From: Gemmata palustris
Lineage (GTDB): Bacteria > Planctomycetota > Planctomycetia > Gemmatales > Gemmataceae
NCBI RefSeq assembly: GCF_017939745.1
Contig: NZ_JAGKQQ010000002.1
Location: forward strand, 124,001 to 188,000
DNA length: 64,000 nucleotides
Direction: 5' to 3'
The translations under genes and the position numbers were made by a program. Of the stretch, positions 50,801 to 58,654 are shown in pieces. Each line of letters begins with the position of its first letter. Position 1 is the stretch's first letter. The notes beneath the pieces are model-generated. The model was not told where the DNA came from and made no database searches. It was given only the letters and a program-made list of their open reading frames with translations.

Positions 50801-51892
50801 GTGTTCGACATCGCGTTCATCGACGACAAGGCGTTCGCCGAGCGCATCACGACCGCGCCGGTCTCGCCGGTCGGCCAGAAGTTCTACCTCGATACGAAGT
50901 ACGCGACCTACGTCGCGGCCCCGACGACGGTGCCGGTGGACCCGACCCGCACGCACATGGAGGGCAACAAGGAACAGAAGGTCCACCCGCTGTTCGGGTA
51001 CCTCTACGTCTGCGACAAGTACGAGGGGCTGATCCTGACCGGGGCCGCGACCACCATCGACGGCAACCCGGTGAACAACTTCTTGAAGAAGGAAGTGTGC
51101 TTCAACCCGGACGGGCTCCTGTACGACGCCAAGCACGCGGTGGTCCACGGGCACTACGTTTACGTGTCGTGCGCCGCGGGCCTCGTGGTGATCGACATTG
51201 ATGACCCGAAGAAGCCGAAGGTGACCTCGGTCATCGGCGAGAAGCACGTGAAGCACCCGCACATGGTCGCGACGCAGTTCCGCTACGCCTACGTGTGCGA
51301 CGAGGAGGGCGTGAAGGTTCTGGACATCACCGACCCGGCCAAGCCCGTTCCGAAGTCGATGATCCGGCTCCCGGAAGCGCACAGCGTCTACCTGGCCCGC
51401 ACCTACGCCTACGTTGCGGCCGGTTCGCGGGGGCTGGTGATCCTCGACATCCAGAACGCCGAGGAGCCGAAGGTCGATCAGGTGTACAGCGCCGGCGGGC
51501 ACATCAACGACGCCCACGATGTGAAACTCGGCATCACGTACAACAGCCTGTTCGCGTACATCGCGGACGGGAAGAACGGGATGCGGATCGTTCAACTGAT
51601 GTCGCCGGAAACGCCGGGGTACGAGGGCTTCGGGCCGCGCCCGACCCCGCGCCTGGTGGCGACGTACCGGTTGCCGCACGGCGGGCACATCAAGAGCGTG
51701 GCCCGCGGACTCGACCGCGACCGCGCGGTGGACGAGAACGGGAACCAGATCGGGGTGTTCGGCCGGGTGGGTGCGCGCCCACTGAACGACCAGGAACAAC
51801 GAAAAATGTACCTGCGCGACGGAGTGCCGTGGTTCGTGAGCGACAACCCGAAGGAACCAGGGATGTACGAAGAGCGCCGAAGTAAGAAATAA
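47855..51892 (+). CDS. Multiheme c-type cytochrome fused to an LVIVD beta-propeller
   Basis: 1345 residues, with ribosome site GGGGGGAG. Residues about 20-43 are an uncleaved-looking signal anchor. Nine CxxCH haem sites are at residues 107, 127, 352, 409, 587, 614, 738, 749 and 858, and one CGTSGCH (CX4CH) at 189, so up to ten haems. Many extra His (NNRLHMEVR, MMDIHMEKGMH) can act as distal ligands. From about 880 to 1300 are at least six LVIVD-type blades such as YVYVSCAAGLVVIDIDDPKK and YAYVAAGSRGLVILDI, expected to form a propeller. It is probably a periplasmic or surface electron-transfer protein; the redox partner is unknown. It converges with the copper-type protein gene. Confidence 0.88.
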   Translation: MDAVDTPVPGRYPHRRARRAALRALVMFLPLACVLTLCAVVAYANQPPAVSAPKSAVLPAAGDGTRDPKNPEWSTDPADPFPMPPELANVELMKQTHEEAYAKSAGCMVCHKGVGDPHGKDTLRIGCTDCHGGDASCTDKNKAHVLPKMPQFWTSTANPVRSYTLLNNESPAFVRFINPGDFRIAHISCGTSGCHPKEVQTNRKQIMNTGCMLLGAAAYNNGTLPVKRSIIGEAYGMNGAPLMLKTYPPPTPEEEKRGVVAQLVPLPRFEMSQPGNVLRIFEPGGRFLPEIGIPEMKDEPGRTRVRLSLRGLGTSNRTDPVLVSANKTRLFDPTLNFLGTNDNPGDYRSSGCSACHVAYANDRSPVHSGPFAKYGNRGTSFSDDPTIPKNEPGHPIEHKFTNSIPTSQCMVCHIHPGTTVMNSYIGYMWYDEESDGKHMYPAKQKNPTSEELIRSMLRNPNESAARGHLSDPQFTADLVNLNPHLSKNHFADFHSHGWAFRAVFKKDKKGNYIDHAGGFVGPPTAEKMAAGVDWPNQARKFHQDTKFPDPKTGSQAAREAETKLNDSCRAGKPVHMMDIHMEKGMHCVDCHFSQDMHGNNRLHMEVRAAIEIQCVDCHGTAGTHATLKTSGPASYTSAPDGKGRNLLAMKTPFGTPRFEIREAPDGTKRYFQNSSVEKGLQWELVQTKDTITKGHARYNEKAALAKTVRVDKASGKMVWGDLPADGASCAHSNDNMSCMTCHSAWNPSCFGCHLPQRANMKMPTLHADGGVQRNYTAYNFQTLRDCTYMLARDGDVTGNKINPARSSCAIHVGSHNGNREGIYVQQPTISAEGFGGIAFSTNVPHTVRGRGVGETKQCSDCHLSKKNDNNAWMAQLLMHGTGFMNFVGKYAWVGAGEEGLFAVQVTESTEPQAVFGSDMHYYAYPDNYKKHAEKGGLLKNAHEHPGRDIATGASRPFKKSEVLMVQNRGEYLYAACGEGGVRVFDIAFIDDKAFAERITTAPVSPVGQKFYLDTKYATYVAAPTTVPVDPTRTHMEGNKEQKVHPLFGYLYVCDKYEGLILTGAATTIDGNPVNNFLKKEVCFNPDGLLYDAKHAVVHGHYVYVSCAAGLVVIDIDDPKKPKVTSVIGEKHVKHPHMVATQFRYAYVCDEEGVKVLDITDPAKPVPKSMIRLPEAHSVYLARTYAYVAAGSRGLVILDIQNAEEPKVDQVYSAGGHINDAHDVKLGITYNSLFAYIADGKNGMRIVQLMSPETPGYEGFGPRPTPRLVATYRLPHGGHIKSVARGLDRDRAVDENGNQIGVFGRVGARPLNDQEQRKMYLRDGVPWFVSDNPKEPGMYEERRSKK

Positions 51893-52013
51893 GACACGGG
51901 GGTTCCACCCTGTGCTACGGACGACGGCCCCTCCGGGGCGAAGACAAGGAAGCCCCTGTTCTTCGCCCCGGAGGGGCCGTCGTCCGTAGCACAGGGTGGA
52001 ACCCCCGTGTCTT
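51891..52013. repeat. 54-bp perfect inverted repeat between convergent redox genes
   Basis: Arms at 51891-51944 and 51960-52013 are exact reverse complements (starting AAGACACGGGGGTTCCACCC), with a 15-base loop. The left arm includes the last two bases of the cytochrome stop codon, and the right arm ends 26 bases before the stop of the opposite gene. It can act as a bidirectional terminator, but the stem is far longer than needed and lacks a T-run. Confidence 0.85.
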
Positions 52014-52038
52014 CATTCAACCTGTGATTTCATTCGAC

Positions 52039-52827
52039 TTACTTCGGGCTCACATCGAACTCGGTCGGCTTCACTTCGGTCGTCGGGCCGGTGATCTCGA
52101 TCGGCTCGCCGGCGCGCCCCTTGGCCCCGCCGCGGACGCCGTTCTCGTGCCAGTACACGATGCGGAACTTCCCGGCCGGGGCGTTCTTGATCTCGAACTT
52201 CCCGTCCTCGTCGGTGATCGCGTAGTACGGGTGGTCGAAGATGCGGACGTAACCCGTCATCCAGCCGTGAATGGTACATTTGTACTGGATCGGGGTGTTT
52301 TCCTTCACCAGCGGGTCGGGGAGCTTCCACTCCTCTTGCTTCGGGACGGTCTTGTTGTGGGTGCCGTTGTTGGCGGTGTCCCAGAAGAAGTTGTGCGCGA
52401 CCGGGGCGGAGTTCTTCACCACGAGCTTGTCACCGACGCGGGCCACCGAGACGCGCGGGCCGAACATGCAGCACGGCTGGTCGATGACCAGTTCGCCGGG
52501 CTTCCGCTTCGCGTCGTCCGGGTGAATCTTGTCCTTCGGGAACTCGGCCTTCAGATCCGTGTCGTCGGGGCGCAGGAACACCACCACGTTCTTGATGCCC
52601 TTGCTCTTCGGGTTCACGAGGACGGACTCGTCGAGCAGGTCGCCCTTGCTGGTGCAGTGCTCCTTGTCCTGGGTGACGTTGAGCGTCGCGCGCTTCGGCA
52701 GCTCCTTGTCCTTCGGGAACACCACTTGGCCCTTGATCGTCGCCCATTTTTCTTGAGCGTTCGCGGCGCTCCCGGGGCCGATGAACACGGCCGCGGCGAA
52801 CAGCGCGGAAAAGACGAACCGTTGCAT
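52039..52827 (-). CDS. Secreted cupredoxin-like (type-1 copper) protein
   Basis: 262 residues from the ATG at 52827, with GGAG ten bases upstream; TTG 52836 is less likely. A signal peptide ends near residue 24 (SAANAQEK). Residues about 120-195 form a plastocyanin-like segment: VGDKLVVKNSAPVAHNFFW supplies His145, and IQYKCTIHGWMTGYVRIF supplies Cys184, His187 and Met190, a complete type-1 copper set. After it comes a small carboxypeptidase-regulatory-like beta-domain (DEDGKFEIKNAPAGKFRIVY). An additional CC pair is at DQPCCMF. It probably carries electrons in the periplasm, and the facing multiheme cytochrome is a natural partner. Copper loading is unproved. Confidence 0.82.
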   Translation of the reverse strand: MQRFVFSALFAAAVFIGPGSAANAQEKWATIKGQVVFPKDKELPKRATLNVTQDKEHCTSKGDLLDESVLVNPKSKGIKNVVVFLRPDDTDLKAEFPKDKIHPDDAKRKPGELVIDQPCCMFGPRVSVARVGDKLVVKNSAPVAHNFFWDTANNGTHNKTVPKQEEWKLPDPLVKENTPIQYKCTIHGWMTGYVRIFDHPYYAITDEDGKFEIKNAPAGKFRIVYWHENGVRGGAKGRAGEPIEITGPTTEVKPTEFDVSPK

Positions 52828-53107
52828 CAGGAGCAACTCCAGATTGGGAAAGGGGAATTGGGCGGGGACGGCGGGAACCTATCTTGCCTATTGTTCTGCG
52901 GAAGTGTCCAGACGGCAACCGGGGGCGCGAGTTTGGCGCCCGGTATTTCGCTCGCGTTTCGGGAACCGCGGCACGAATCCGGGTTCCTGGCCAGTTACCG
53001 GACTCGTTGCAGAATAGCGGCCGCTTGGCTATTTGGGCGGCATGGCGGGTTCCGAGAAACTGGTCAGTTCATTGCACTCAAAAACACAGCCCCGGTGCCG
53101 CACACCG

Positions 53108-53584
53108 TCAGGCCGTAACGGTGGTGCTGCCCGCAACGCCCCCCTCGCGGCGAATGAAGGCGGGGAACCGGACGAGCGCGATTGCAATGCTGACGCCAAG
53201 CGCTACCGCGCACACGCCCGTCATGGGGACAGCAAGCGATAGCCAATGGCCCGGCCCGCCCGCGACGAGTGGGCCCGACATGACCCCAAAGGGAATGATC
53301 GTCATCGCAATCAGCTCGGTAAACACCAACCGGTACCGCACCTCCACGTGCGTCGGTTGGCGGACGACCTCGATCCGCCCCCACCCGATCGGCCCGAGCA
53401 AGTTCGACCGCGGTACGCGCCGAAACATCCCTCCGACGAAAACGACCGCCCCAGGTTCCCGGCGCACCTCTTTCGCACGAACCTCTCGGAGCGCGCGGGC
53501 CAGTCGGTCGAGAATCCTCTCGGGGTCGTGCCCGGGGCGCAGTTGCAAACGAATGGTCCCGGTCCGACTCAGTGGTAACGTCAT
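53108..53584 (-). CDS. Small membrane protein of unknown function
   Basis: 158 residues from the ATG at 53584 (a frame to 53623 exists). The N-terminal 80 residues are soluble and basic (RLQLRPGHDPERILDRLARA). Two hydrophobic helices follow, YRLVFTELIAMTIIPFGVM and the region WLSLAVPMTGVCAVALGVSI, and the C-terminus is a short polar tail. No family was recognised. The gene stands alone between the copper-type protein and a divergent zinc-ribbon protein. Confidence 0.6.
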   Translation of the reverse strand: MTLPLSRTGTIRLQLRPGHDPERILDRLARALREVRAKEVRREPGAVVFVGGMFRRVPRSNLLGPIGWGRIEVVRQPTHVEVRYRLVFTELIAMTIIPFGVMSGPLVAGGPGHWLSLAVPMTGVCAVALGVSIAIALVRFPAFIRREGGVAGSTTVTA

Positions 53585-54067
53585 CACCTGCCCCAGTTCC
53601 TGACAACTCAAAAGCCCGTGCAACTTGTGCGATCGCGCCGACTTCGAGAATCATTTTGGTCATCGATTTGAGGCGGCACAAGTGCGCCGCGCGTGTTATA
53701 CGGCTCGCGCGCGAACAGAACGCACCCCGCTACTCTTTGCCCAGCACCAAGTCCACGACCCAGCACCCACGGACGTGCGGCCCCGGACCGCGGACGTGCT
53801 CCAGTACATCGGCGCTATCACAGCCGGCGTCCTGAAGTGCGTCGGCCAGGATCGGCGGTCGCGCTAAACTCGCGGTCCGTGTACATTTCCCGGGCCAGTA
53901 CAAGCCGCGTGCAAGCCCCGGGGCGTCCCATCGCGCGGCCACCGTTGCGGTTCCGGGCCGCCAGCACACGCTTTCCGCGCACCTCGACCGGAACGCGAGT
54001 GGCTTGCGCGTGCGCGCCCCGTTACACTGTGGAGAACGTCCATCCCTTTTCATCACGGAGTGCCCCC
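53585..54067. other. Intergenic region with divergent promoters expected
   Basis: About 480 bases between two divergent genes. The forward frame is open, but its composition is not protein-like. No strong promoter, hairpin or RNA was recognised. Confidence 0.45.
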
Positions 54068-55006
54068 GTGGGTCTGCTCAAGATCAAGTGCCCGGAGTGC
54101 AACGCCGGGCTGAAATCGGCCGCCGGATTCACGGTCGGACAAACGGTGTGCTGCCCCAAATGCGAAACGTACTTCGCGGTCGAAGAACCCGAAGCGAAAT
54201 TCGAGGAAGTCATAACCAAGCCCGCGACGGGAAAGAGCGCAGGCACGACGGCCGGGAAAAAGGCCGTCCGCGCCGCCGCCGTGGACGATGACGACGAGGA
54301 AGACGAGAAACCCCGGAAGAAGAAACGGAAGCGCGACGACGACGATGATGAAGAGGGCGAGCACTCGTATAAGAACTCGCCGATCCGATTCGTAATCCTC
54401 GGCGTCCTCATCGTCGTCATGCTCGTGCTCGCCTACTTCCTCTACGATAAGAAGCGCAAGGAAAACAAGGACAGCGAGGTCACCACCAAGGGCAATACTT
54501 CACTCGACGGCGGCGAAGTCCCTCTCATCAACCCTCGAATGAATAACCCGAACGGCGTCCCACCGATCCAGCCGATCCGACCCGGCTTGGGAGGAGCGAA
54601 CCCCGGACCAGCGGTGCCGCCCAAAGCCGGCGGGGCGGGTGCGGGCGCCGGTCCCATCGGCGATTTCGCAGTGGGGGGAACGCCGACCGCTCTCGCACAA
54701 GTACAAGCGCTCACGAAGAAACACACGGCCGCGCTACTGGGCGCGTGGACCGCGGATCTGGGGGGCGGGGCGACAGAGGAAATCTCTTACAAAGCCGACG
54801 GGACGTTCACCGCGAAGATGCTCGGCCCGAACGCACAGACCGCGACCGGAAAATACACGGTGAAAGCCATCGTGGGCACGAAGGGCCTGAAGATCCAGCT
54901 CGAAGCCGGCGAGAGCCCGCGCACGATTACGGTCACCTTCGATGGCGACGAGCTCGAGCACCCCAGCCTGCAACCCGGCGTGACAGCGACCTTCCGTAAG
55001 AAATAG
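54068..55006 (+). CDS. Zinc-ribbon membrane protein with C-terminal beta-sheet domain
   Basis: 312 residues from GTG 54068 (ribosome site GGAG). Residues 6-36 form a zinc ribbon of two CxxC pairs: KCPECNAGLKS and CCPKCETYF. A Lys/Glu/Asp-rich linker follows (DDDDEEDEKPRKKKRKRDDD), then a membrane helix at about 102-122 (FVILGVLIVVMLVLAYFLY). A Pro/Gly-rich linker and a C-terminal domain of about 85 residues (ALLGAWTADLGGGATEEISY, KIQLEAGESPRTITVTFDGD) follow that resemble small lipocalin-like folds. The ribbon is cytoplasmic if the helix is a type II anchor. The function is unknown; the layout suggests a signal or stress protein. Confidence 0.7.
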   Translation: MGLLKIKCPECNAGLKSAAGFTVGQTVCCPKCETYFAVEEPEAKFEEVITKPATGKSAGTTAGKKAVRAAAVDDDDEEDEKPRKKKRKRDDDDDEEGEHSYKNSPIRFVILGVLIVVMLVLAYFLYDKKRKENKDSEVTTKGNTSLDGGEVPLINPRMNNPNGVPPIQPIRPGLGGANPGPAVPPKAGGAGAGAGPIGDFAVGGTPTALAQVQALTKKHTAALLGAWTADLGGGATEEISYKADGTFTAKMLGPNAQTATGKYTVKAIVGTKGLKIQLEAGESPRTITVTFDGDELEHPSLQPGVTATFRKK

Positions 55007-55037
55007 GCCCGTGCCCCGGGCGGTACCGGGGCTATTT
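55001..55037. terminator. Terminator between convergent genes
   Basis: GCCCCGG (55013-55019) pairs with CCGGGGC (55026-55032) around a six-base loop, and outer AATAG/CTATT pairs extend it. It lies at the 3' ends of two convergent genes and overlaps the stop of the reverse-strand gene. Confidence 0.6.
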
Positions 55038-56420
55038 CGCCAGGGGGGGCTCGTCGCCCGGCTTCACGATCGTGATCCGGAGCGCCGGGCGCTGGCCCCG
55101 AACCGATTTCGTGCCGGGCACCACGGGCGCCCCCGCACCGAACGCGACCTTTGCGGCCGGCGCAGAGGGTTGGGGCGCAGCCGTCCGCGTTTGCATCTCG
55201 GCCAGCTTCGCTTCGGCCTTCGCCTTTTCTGCTTTCAATTTCACCGGATCGAGCCACGCGGTCTGGTTGGTCGGCGGTTCTCCCTCCCCGGTCGCCGGGG
55301 GAATCGGCGCGTGCTCCGAACTCAGTGCGGGCATCATCGCCGTGGGCGCGCTCGCCATCGCGTCGCCATCGAGTGCGAAAACGTCCCCCGCGGCAACCGG
55401 GGGGCCGGGCACCAGTCCGTCGAAGTCGAACACCTTCGCGTAGTCGATCGTTTTGACCGGCGCCGGCGGCTCGGACGGAATGACCTCGGCGTCGATTACT
55501 TCCGCTTCGATCACTTCCGCTTCGATCACTTCGGCGTCAATCACTTCGGCTTCGATCACTTCCGCTTCGACCACTTCGGCAGGGATCGGTTCGCGTGCGG
55601 CTTTCCACTTCGCGACGATCCGCTCCTGGAGCCGCAAAATACCGCTCACGCTCTTGATGTGCAGTCGGGAGCACTTTTGCCGGGCGCTCTGGAGCTGGTT
55701 CATGAACTTGCCGGTCCACCCCTTTGCGTAATCGGGGGGCGGTTCGGCCACCAACTTGTCTTCGAGGATGAAGTCCCCGAGGTCGGCGCACTCCTCAAAA
55801 TACGTCAGCGCCGGCAGGTCGGTCTCGCGCGCCTCCTTGACGATTCCCTTGAGGGCCTTCCACGAATCCCGGAGCACCCGGACCACGTCATCAACGAACT
55901 CCGGGCCGAGGTCGATTTCGTCACGCTCGTTCTTCGCGTGGGCGGCGAGGTAGGCGTCCGCCTTCGTGAACGCGGCCCGGACCTTCTGGTAGAACCGCTG
56001 GACCTCCAACTGGAGCCGGTACCGCTCGACCAGTTCCTCCCGCAACTTCTTGTCCACCCGGTTGGCCATCTGCACGTGGAGCAGGTACACGCGCCGGTCG
56101 AACGACTCGAACCACTCCCGGTTCTCGGCCCGCTGCTGCTCCACGGTCTCGATCTGGCGCTTCAGTTTGGGCGACGCGCGCCCGACGCCGCTCGCCCGCA
56201 GGTTCTGCACCTCGTCGTACAACTCGTCGTGCTCCACCGCGCGCCGCGCGCACCCGTCGTACAGCTTATCGAGCACCTTTTCCATGCGCTCGTCGGCCCA
56301 CGGGCTCTCGCGCGCGGTGCGGTTGAGTTCGGCCAGGTCGCCGAGTTCGAGCGCGCGCGTCCCGTAGGCGCCCTGGTACTCGTCGGGCGGGAGGTCTTCG
56401 GTCTCGCGGTCTTTCGGCAT
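55032..56420 (-). CDS. Coiled-coil protein with EAEVI repeats
   Basis: 462 residues from the ATG at 56420 (MPKDRETEDLPPDEYQG). The frame is open to 56681, but its upstream part lies inside the divergent gene. The N-terminal 275 residues are highly charged and helical (LYDEVQNLRASGVGRASPKL, KKLREELVERYRLQLEVQRF), consistent with coiled coils. Six EAEVI/DAEVI units in tandem follow at about 280-315, then a Pro/Ala-rich part with VFDFDGLVPGPPVAAGDVFA, and a charged helix (KLKAEKAKAEAKLAEMQ). No enzyme motif was seen. It is probably a structural or scaffolding protein; location unknown. Confidence 0.65.
   Translation of the reverse strand: MPKDRETEDLPPDEYQGAYGTRALELGDLAELNRTARESPWADERMEKVLDKLYDGCARRAVEHDELYDEVQNLRASGVGRASPKLKRQIETVEQQRAENREWFESFDRRVYLLHVQMANRVDKKLREELVERYRLQLEVQRFYQKVRAAFTKADAYLAAHAKNERDEIDLGPEFVDDVVRVLRDSWKALKGIVKEARETDLPALTYFEECADLGDFILEDKLVAEPPPDYAKGWTGKFMNQLQSARQKCSRLHIKSVSGILRLQERIVAKWKAAREPIPAEVVEAEVIEAEVIDAEVIEAEVIEAEVIDAEVIPSEPPAPVKTIDYAKVFDFDGLVPGPPVAAGDVFALDGDAMASAPTAMMPALSSEHAPIPPATGEGEPPTNQTAWLDPVKLKAEKAKAEAKLAEMQTRTAAPQPSAPAAKVAFGAGAPVVPGTKSVRGQRPALRITIVKPGDEPPLAK
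55482..55586 (-). repeat. 15-bp tandem repeat coding EAEVI units
   Basis: Six units of a 15-base pattern (typical unit CACTTCCGCTTCGAT on the plus strand) run from 55482 to 55571, with a degenerate seventh to 55586. The period keeps the reading frame, so copy number can change without breaking the gene. Confidence 0.8.
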
Positions 56421-56537
56421 GGCGCCCGACGGCTCGCGCCGCCCTGTGTAAGGGGAATCGGTATGTATTCTTAGACGATGGCGGGGCTGAAGGCGTCTGT
56501 CAACCCCGCGGGAACAATGTGGCGCGCGGAGTGCGGA

Positions 56538-57842
56538 ATGCGCAACGAAAGTCAGCAACCCCCGAACCCGAGCGCGGCCCCCAATTGGGGCGCGGCCCGC
56601 GCCCGGATCGTCCTCGATCCGACCGTCACAATGCTCAACACCGGTTCGTTCGGGCCGCTCCCGCGCCCGGTGTTCGACCACGCCACCGCGCTACGGTTGC
56701 GGCTCGCGGCCGGGCCGACGGACTTCTTCGTCCGACAAGCCCCACCACTATTATGGGAGGCGCGCGAGCGCACCGCGGCGTTCCTCGGCACGAAACCGCA
56801 CCGGCTCGTCTTCACCACGAACGTGTCCGCGGCGATCAACTTGGTCGCGTCCGGGCTTCGGTTGAACGCGCCCGGCGAGATCCTGATGTCGGACCACGAG
56901 TACGGCGCGATGATCTGGTGCTGGGAGCGCGTCGCGCAGCGCCAGGGGCTCACGATCCGCACGTTCCCGCTCCCCACGATGGCAACCGACCCCGGTGCGA
57001 TCGTCGAGGCCGCAACAAAAGCCATGTCCGCGCGCACGCGACTGCTGTTCTTCAGCCACGTCCTGTCGCCGACGGGCCTAGTTCTCCCGGCCCAGGAACT
57101 GTGTGCAGAAGCCCGGAAGCGCGGAATTATGACGGTCGTAGACGGCGCGCACGCGCCCGTTTACATCCCGCTCAACGTGTCCGACGTGAACGCGGACTTC
57201 TACACCGCGAACCTGCACAAGTGGCTACTCGCGCCGAGCGGCGCGGGGTTCCTGGTGATCGGCCCCGGCAACGAGGACCGCTTGCAACCACTCCACGTGA
57301 GTTGGGGATACTATGCGGACAAATACCCCCTTGGAGCGGCCGTGAAGCCCGGCTCGGCGGGCGACAGGCCGCGAGACACGACGAACGAGCTAAGGCCGTC
57401 CGCTGGCCCGGACGCGCGCGACAATTACGGCAGTACCCCGCGCACCCGGTTCCTGGAGTTTGAAGGCACGCGCGACATCTGCCCGTGGCTCGCGGTGCCC
57501 ACTGCGATCGACTTCCAGGCCGAACTCGGATTCGACGCCGTGCGCGGGCGCATCGCGGAACTGGCAGAGTACACGCGCAAGGTGATCGGCGGCACCGGCC
57601 TGCCGCTCGCGACCCCGACCACCCCGGGAATGTGCGGCGCGATGACTGCGTTTGAACTACCGCCCGGTCTCAGTGCCCCGGCGCTGCGAAAGGAGTTCTG
57701 GGCGCGGCGCGTGGAAATCCCCGTGATCGAGCGCCCGAACCGCTCGCTGGTCCGCGTGAGCCACCACTTCTACACGACCGAGGGCGAAATCGACCGACTG
57801 GCGGAAGTGCTACCCGAAGTCCTGGCCGCGAGCCGGGGGTGA
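56538..57842 (+). CDS. PLP-dependent aminotransferase class V, isopenicillin-N-epimerase-like
   Basis: 434 residues from the ATG at 56538; another in-frame ATG is at 56478, but the first 20 residues from it look non-coding. MLNTGSFGPLPRPV is the usual substrate-side N-terminus. FTTNVSAAINLVASGL contacts PLP, VVDGAHAPVYIPLN provides the Asp/His pair, and ANLHKWLLAPSGAGFLVI contains the PLP lysine. Members of this group (CefD-like) are mostly racemases, epimerases or desulfurases, so the reaction is not certain. An insert of about 45 residues before PRTRFLEFEGTRDICPWL is rich in Gly, Arg and Asp. The gene is divergent from the EAEVI-repeat gene. Confidence 0.82.
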   Translation: MRNESQQPPNPSAAPNWGAARARIVLDPTVTMLNTGSFGPLPRPVFDHATALRLRLAAGPTDFFVRQAPPLLWEARERTAAFLGTKPHRLVFTTNVSAAINLVASGLRLNAPGEILMSDHEYGAMIWCWERVAQRQGLTIRTFPLPTMATDPGAIVEAATKAMSARTRLLFFSHVLSPTGLVLPAQELCAEARKRGIMTVVDGAHAPVYIPLNVSDVNADFYTANLHKWLLAPSGAGFLVIGPGNEDRLQPLHVSWGYYADKYPLGAAVKPGSAGDRPRDTTNELRPSAGPDARDNYGSTPRTRFLEFEGTRDICPWLAVPTAIDFQAELGFDAVRGRIAELAEYTRKVIGGTGLPLATPTTPGMCGAMTAFELPPGLSAPALRKEFWARRVEIPVIERPNRSLVRVSHHFYTTEGEIDRLAEVLPEVLAASRG

Positions 57843-57856
57843 GTTGCGCGACAGCG

Positions 57857-57889
57857 AATGAGGCTCCCGAACAGGTGAGGAGCCTCATT
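57857..57889. terminator. Terminator between convergent genes
   Basis: An 11-bp perfect stem (AATGAGGCTCC/GGAGCCTCATT) with an 11-base loop, followed by TTG. It is located between the aminotransferase and the PTH2-like gene and overlaps the stop of the latter. Confidence 0.65.
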
Positions 57890-58232
57890 TGTAGAGCGTG
57901 AAGAACCGAAACACTTTCGGGTACTCGGCACGCGGCTTGAACGCGATCGCGACCTCTTGCCCGTCGAGCGCCGATTCAGTGATTACGACGTGTTCCGGCT
58001 CCTCTTTCGCCCTCTCGAACTCCGCATCACTGACGCGGCACACCGTCTTGTAAAACGGCCCGGCCAGCCACTCTTTCACTTCGGGCGTGTCTGCAAAGCG
58101 CAGATACGCGGCGAGCGAGGCATGCGCCGCAGAGAGTACCGCGAACCCGACCGGCACCGATTCGCGGACAAGGATGTACATTCTGAATTTCGGAGGAGCG
58201 GGCACTTCGTCGGGCATAAGAAGCAGCCTCAC
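57885..58232 (-). CDS. PTH2-like small protein
   Basis: 115 residues. The start is inside an ATGA overlap with the upstream gene (an alternative ATG is at 58217). After a short leader comes RMYILVRESVPVGFAVLSAA, then HASLAAYLRF and SDAEFERAKEEPEHVVITES. This order (MxIxVR, hydrophobic turn, AAHAS, helix, then a Lys-Glu-rich helix) resembles peptidyl-tRNA hydrolase type 2 and related proteins, where the His and Ser/Ala region is near the active site. The terminal KPRAEYPKVFRFFTLYK differs from true PTH2. It may be an unusual hydrolase or a nucleic-acid binding partner. It is the last gene of the Uma2 cassette. Confidence 0.5.
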   Translation of the reverse strand: MRLLLMPDEVPAPPKFRMYILVRESVPVGFAVLSAAHASLAAYLRFADTPEVKEWLAGPFYKTVCRVSDAEFERAKEEPEHVVITESALDGQEVAIAFKPRAEYPKVFRFFTLYK

Positions 58233-58648
58233 GATGACTCGAAGCCGTAAGCGGAGAGTTGGGCAAAGTTCAACTCGAATTCTTCGTCGTCTGCGAGGTG
58301 CATGACCACGAGTCGCAACCGTCGAATTTCCGTTTCCAGCTCGAATATCCGCTCACAGATTTTGCGGATCTCTTCCATCTGCTCACTGGAGATTTCGGAC
58401 TCGGAATGCAACGGGGTGCCGTCTTCGGGGTTGCGATACCGAACCCGTCCGCCTATCGCACGGACGAGGTACGACCGGACCAATGCCCGATCTTGAAGGA
58501 ACGTTTCAAGCGCGCTGTCGCGACGCGCCAAACGCGACCGGAGTTGATCCAACCGCGCGCTTGCAGCGGCTTTGATCTCGCGCCCCGTCTTCTTGAATCG
58601 AACGCCCTTGGCCATTCGTCCCTCTCCCTCTCGCGGCATTTTGCTCAT
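58229..58648 (-). CDS. Small helical protein of the Uma2 cassette
   Basis: 139 residues from the ATG at 58648. A GTG at 58654 abuts the previous stop, and ATG 58615 with GAGG upstream is also possible. The N-terminus is basic (GVRFKKTGREIKAAASARL) and followed by QLRSRLARRDSALETFLQDR. The C-terminal half is an acidic-basic helix (MEEIRKICERIFELETEIRR) and ends with ADDEEFELNFAQLSAYGFE. No family was recognised; the composition suggests DNA or RNA binding or a coiled-coil adapter. It is joined to the next gene by an ATGA overlap. Confidence 0.6.
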   Translation of the reverse strand: MSKMPREGEGRMAKGVRFKKTGREIKAAASARLDQLRSRLARRDSALETFLQDRALVRSYLVRAIGGRVRYRNPEDGTPLHSESEISSEQMEEIRKICERIFELETEIRRLRLVVMHLADDEEFELNFAQLSAYGFESS

Positions 58649-58654
58649 CTTCAC

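Noticed and set aside
50114-51799. Minus-strand open frame of 561 residues opposite the cytochrome gene
   Set aside because: Same reason: it is a shadow of the LVIVD region.
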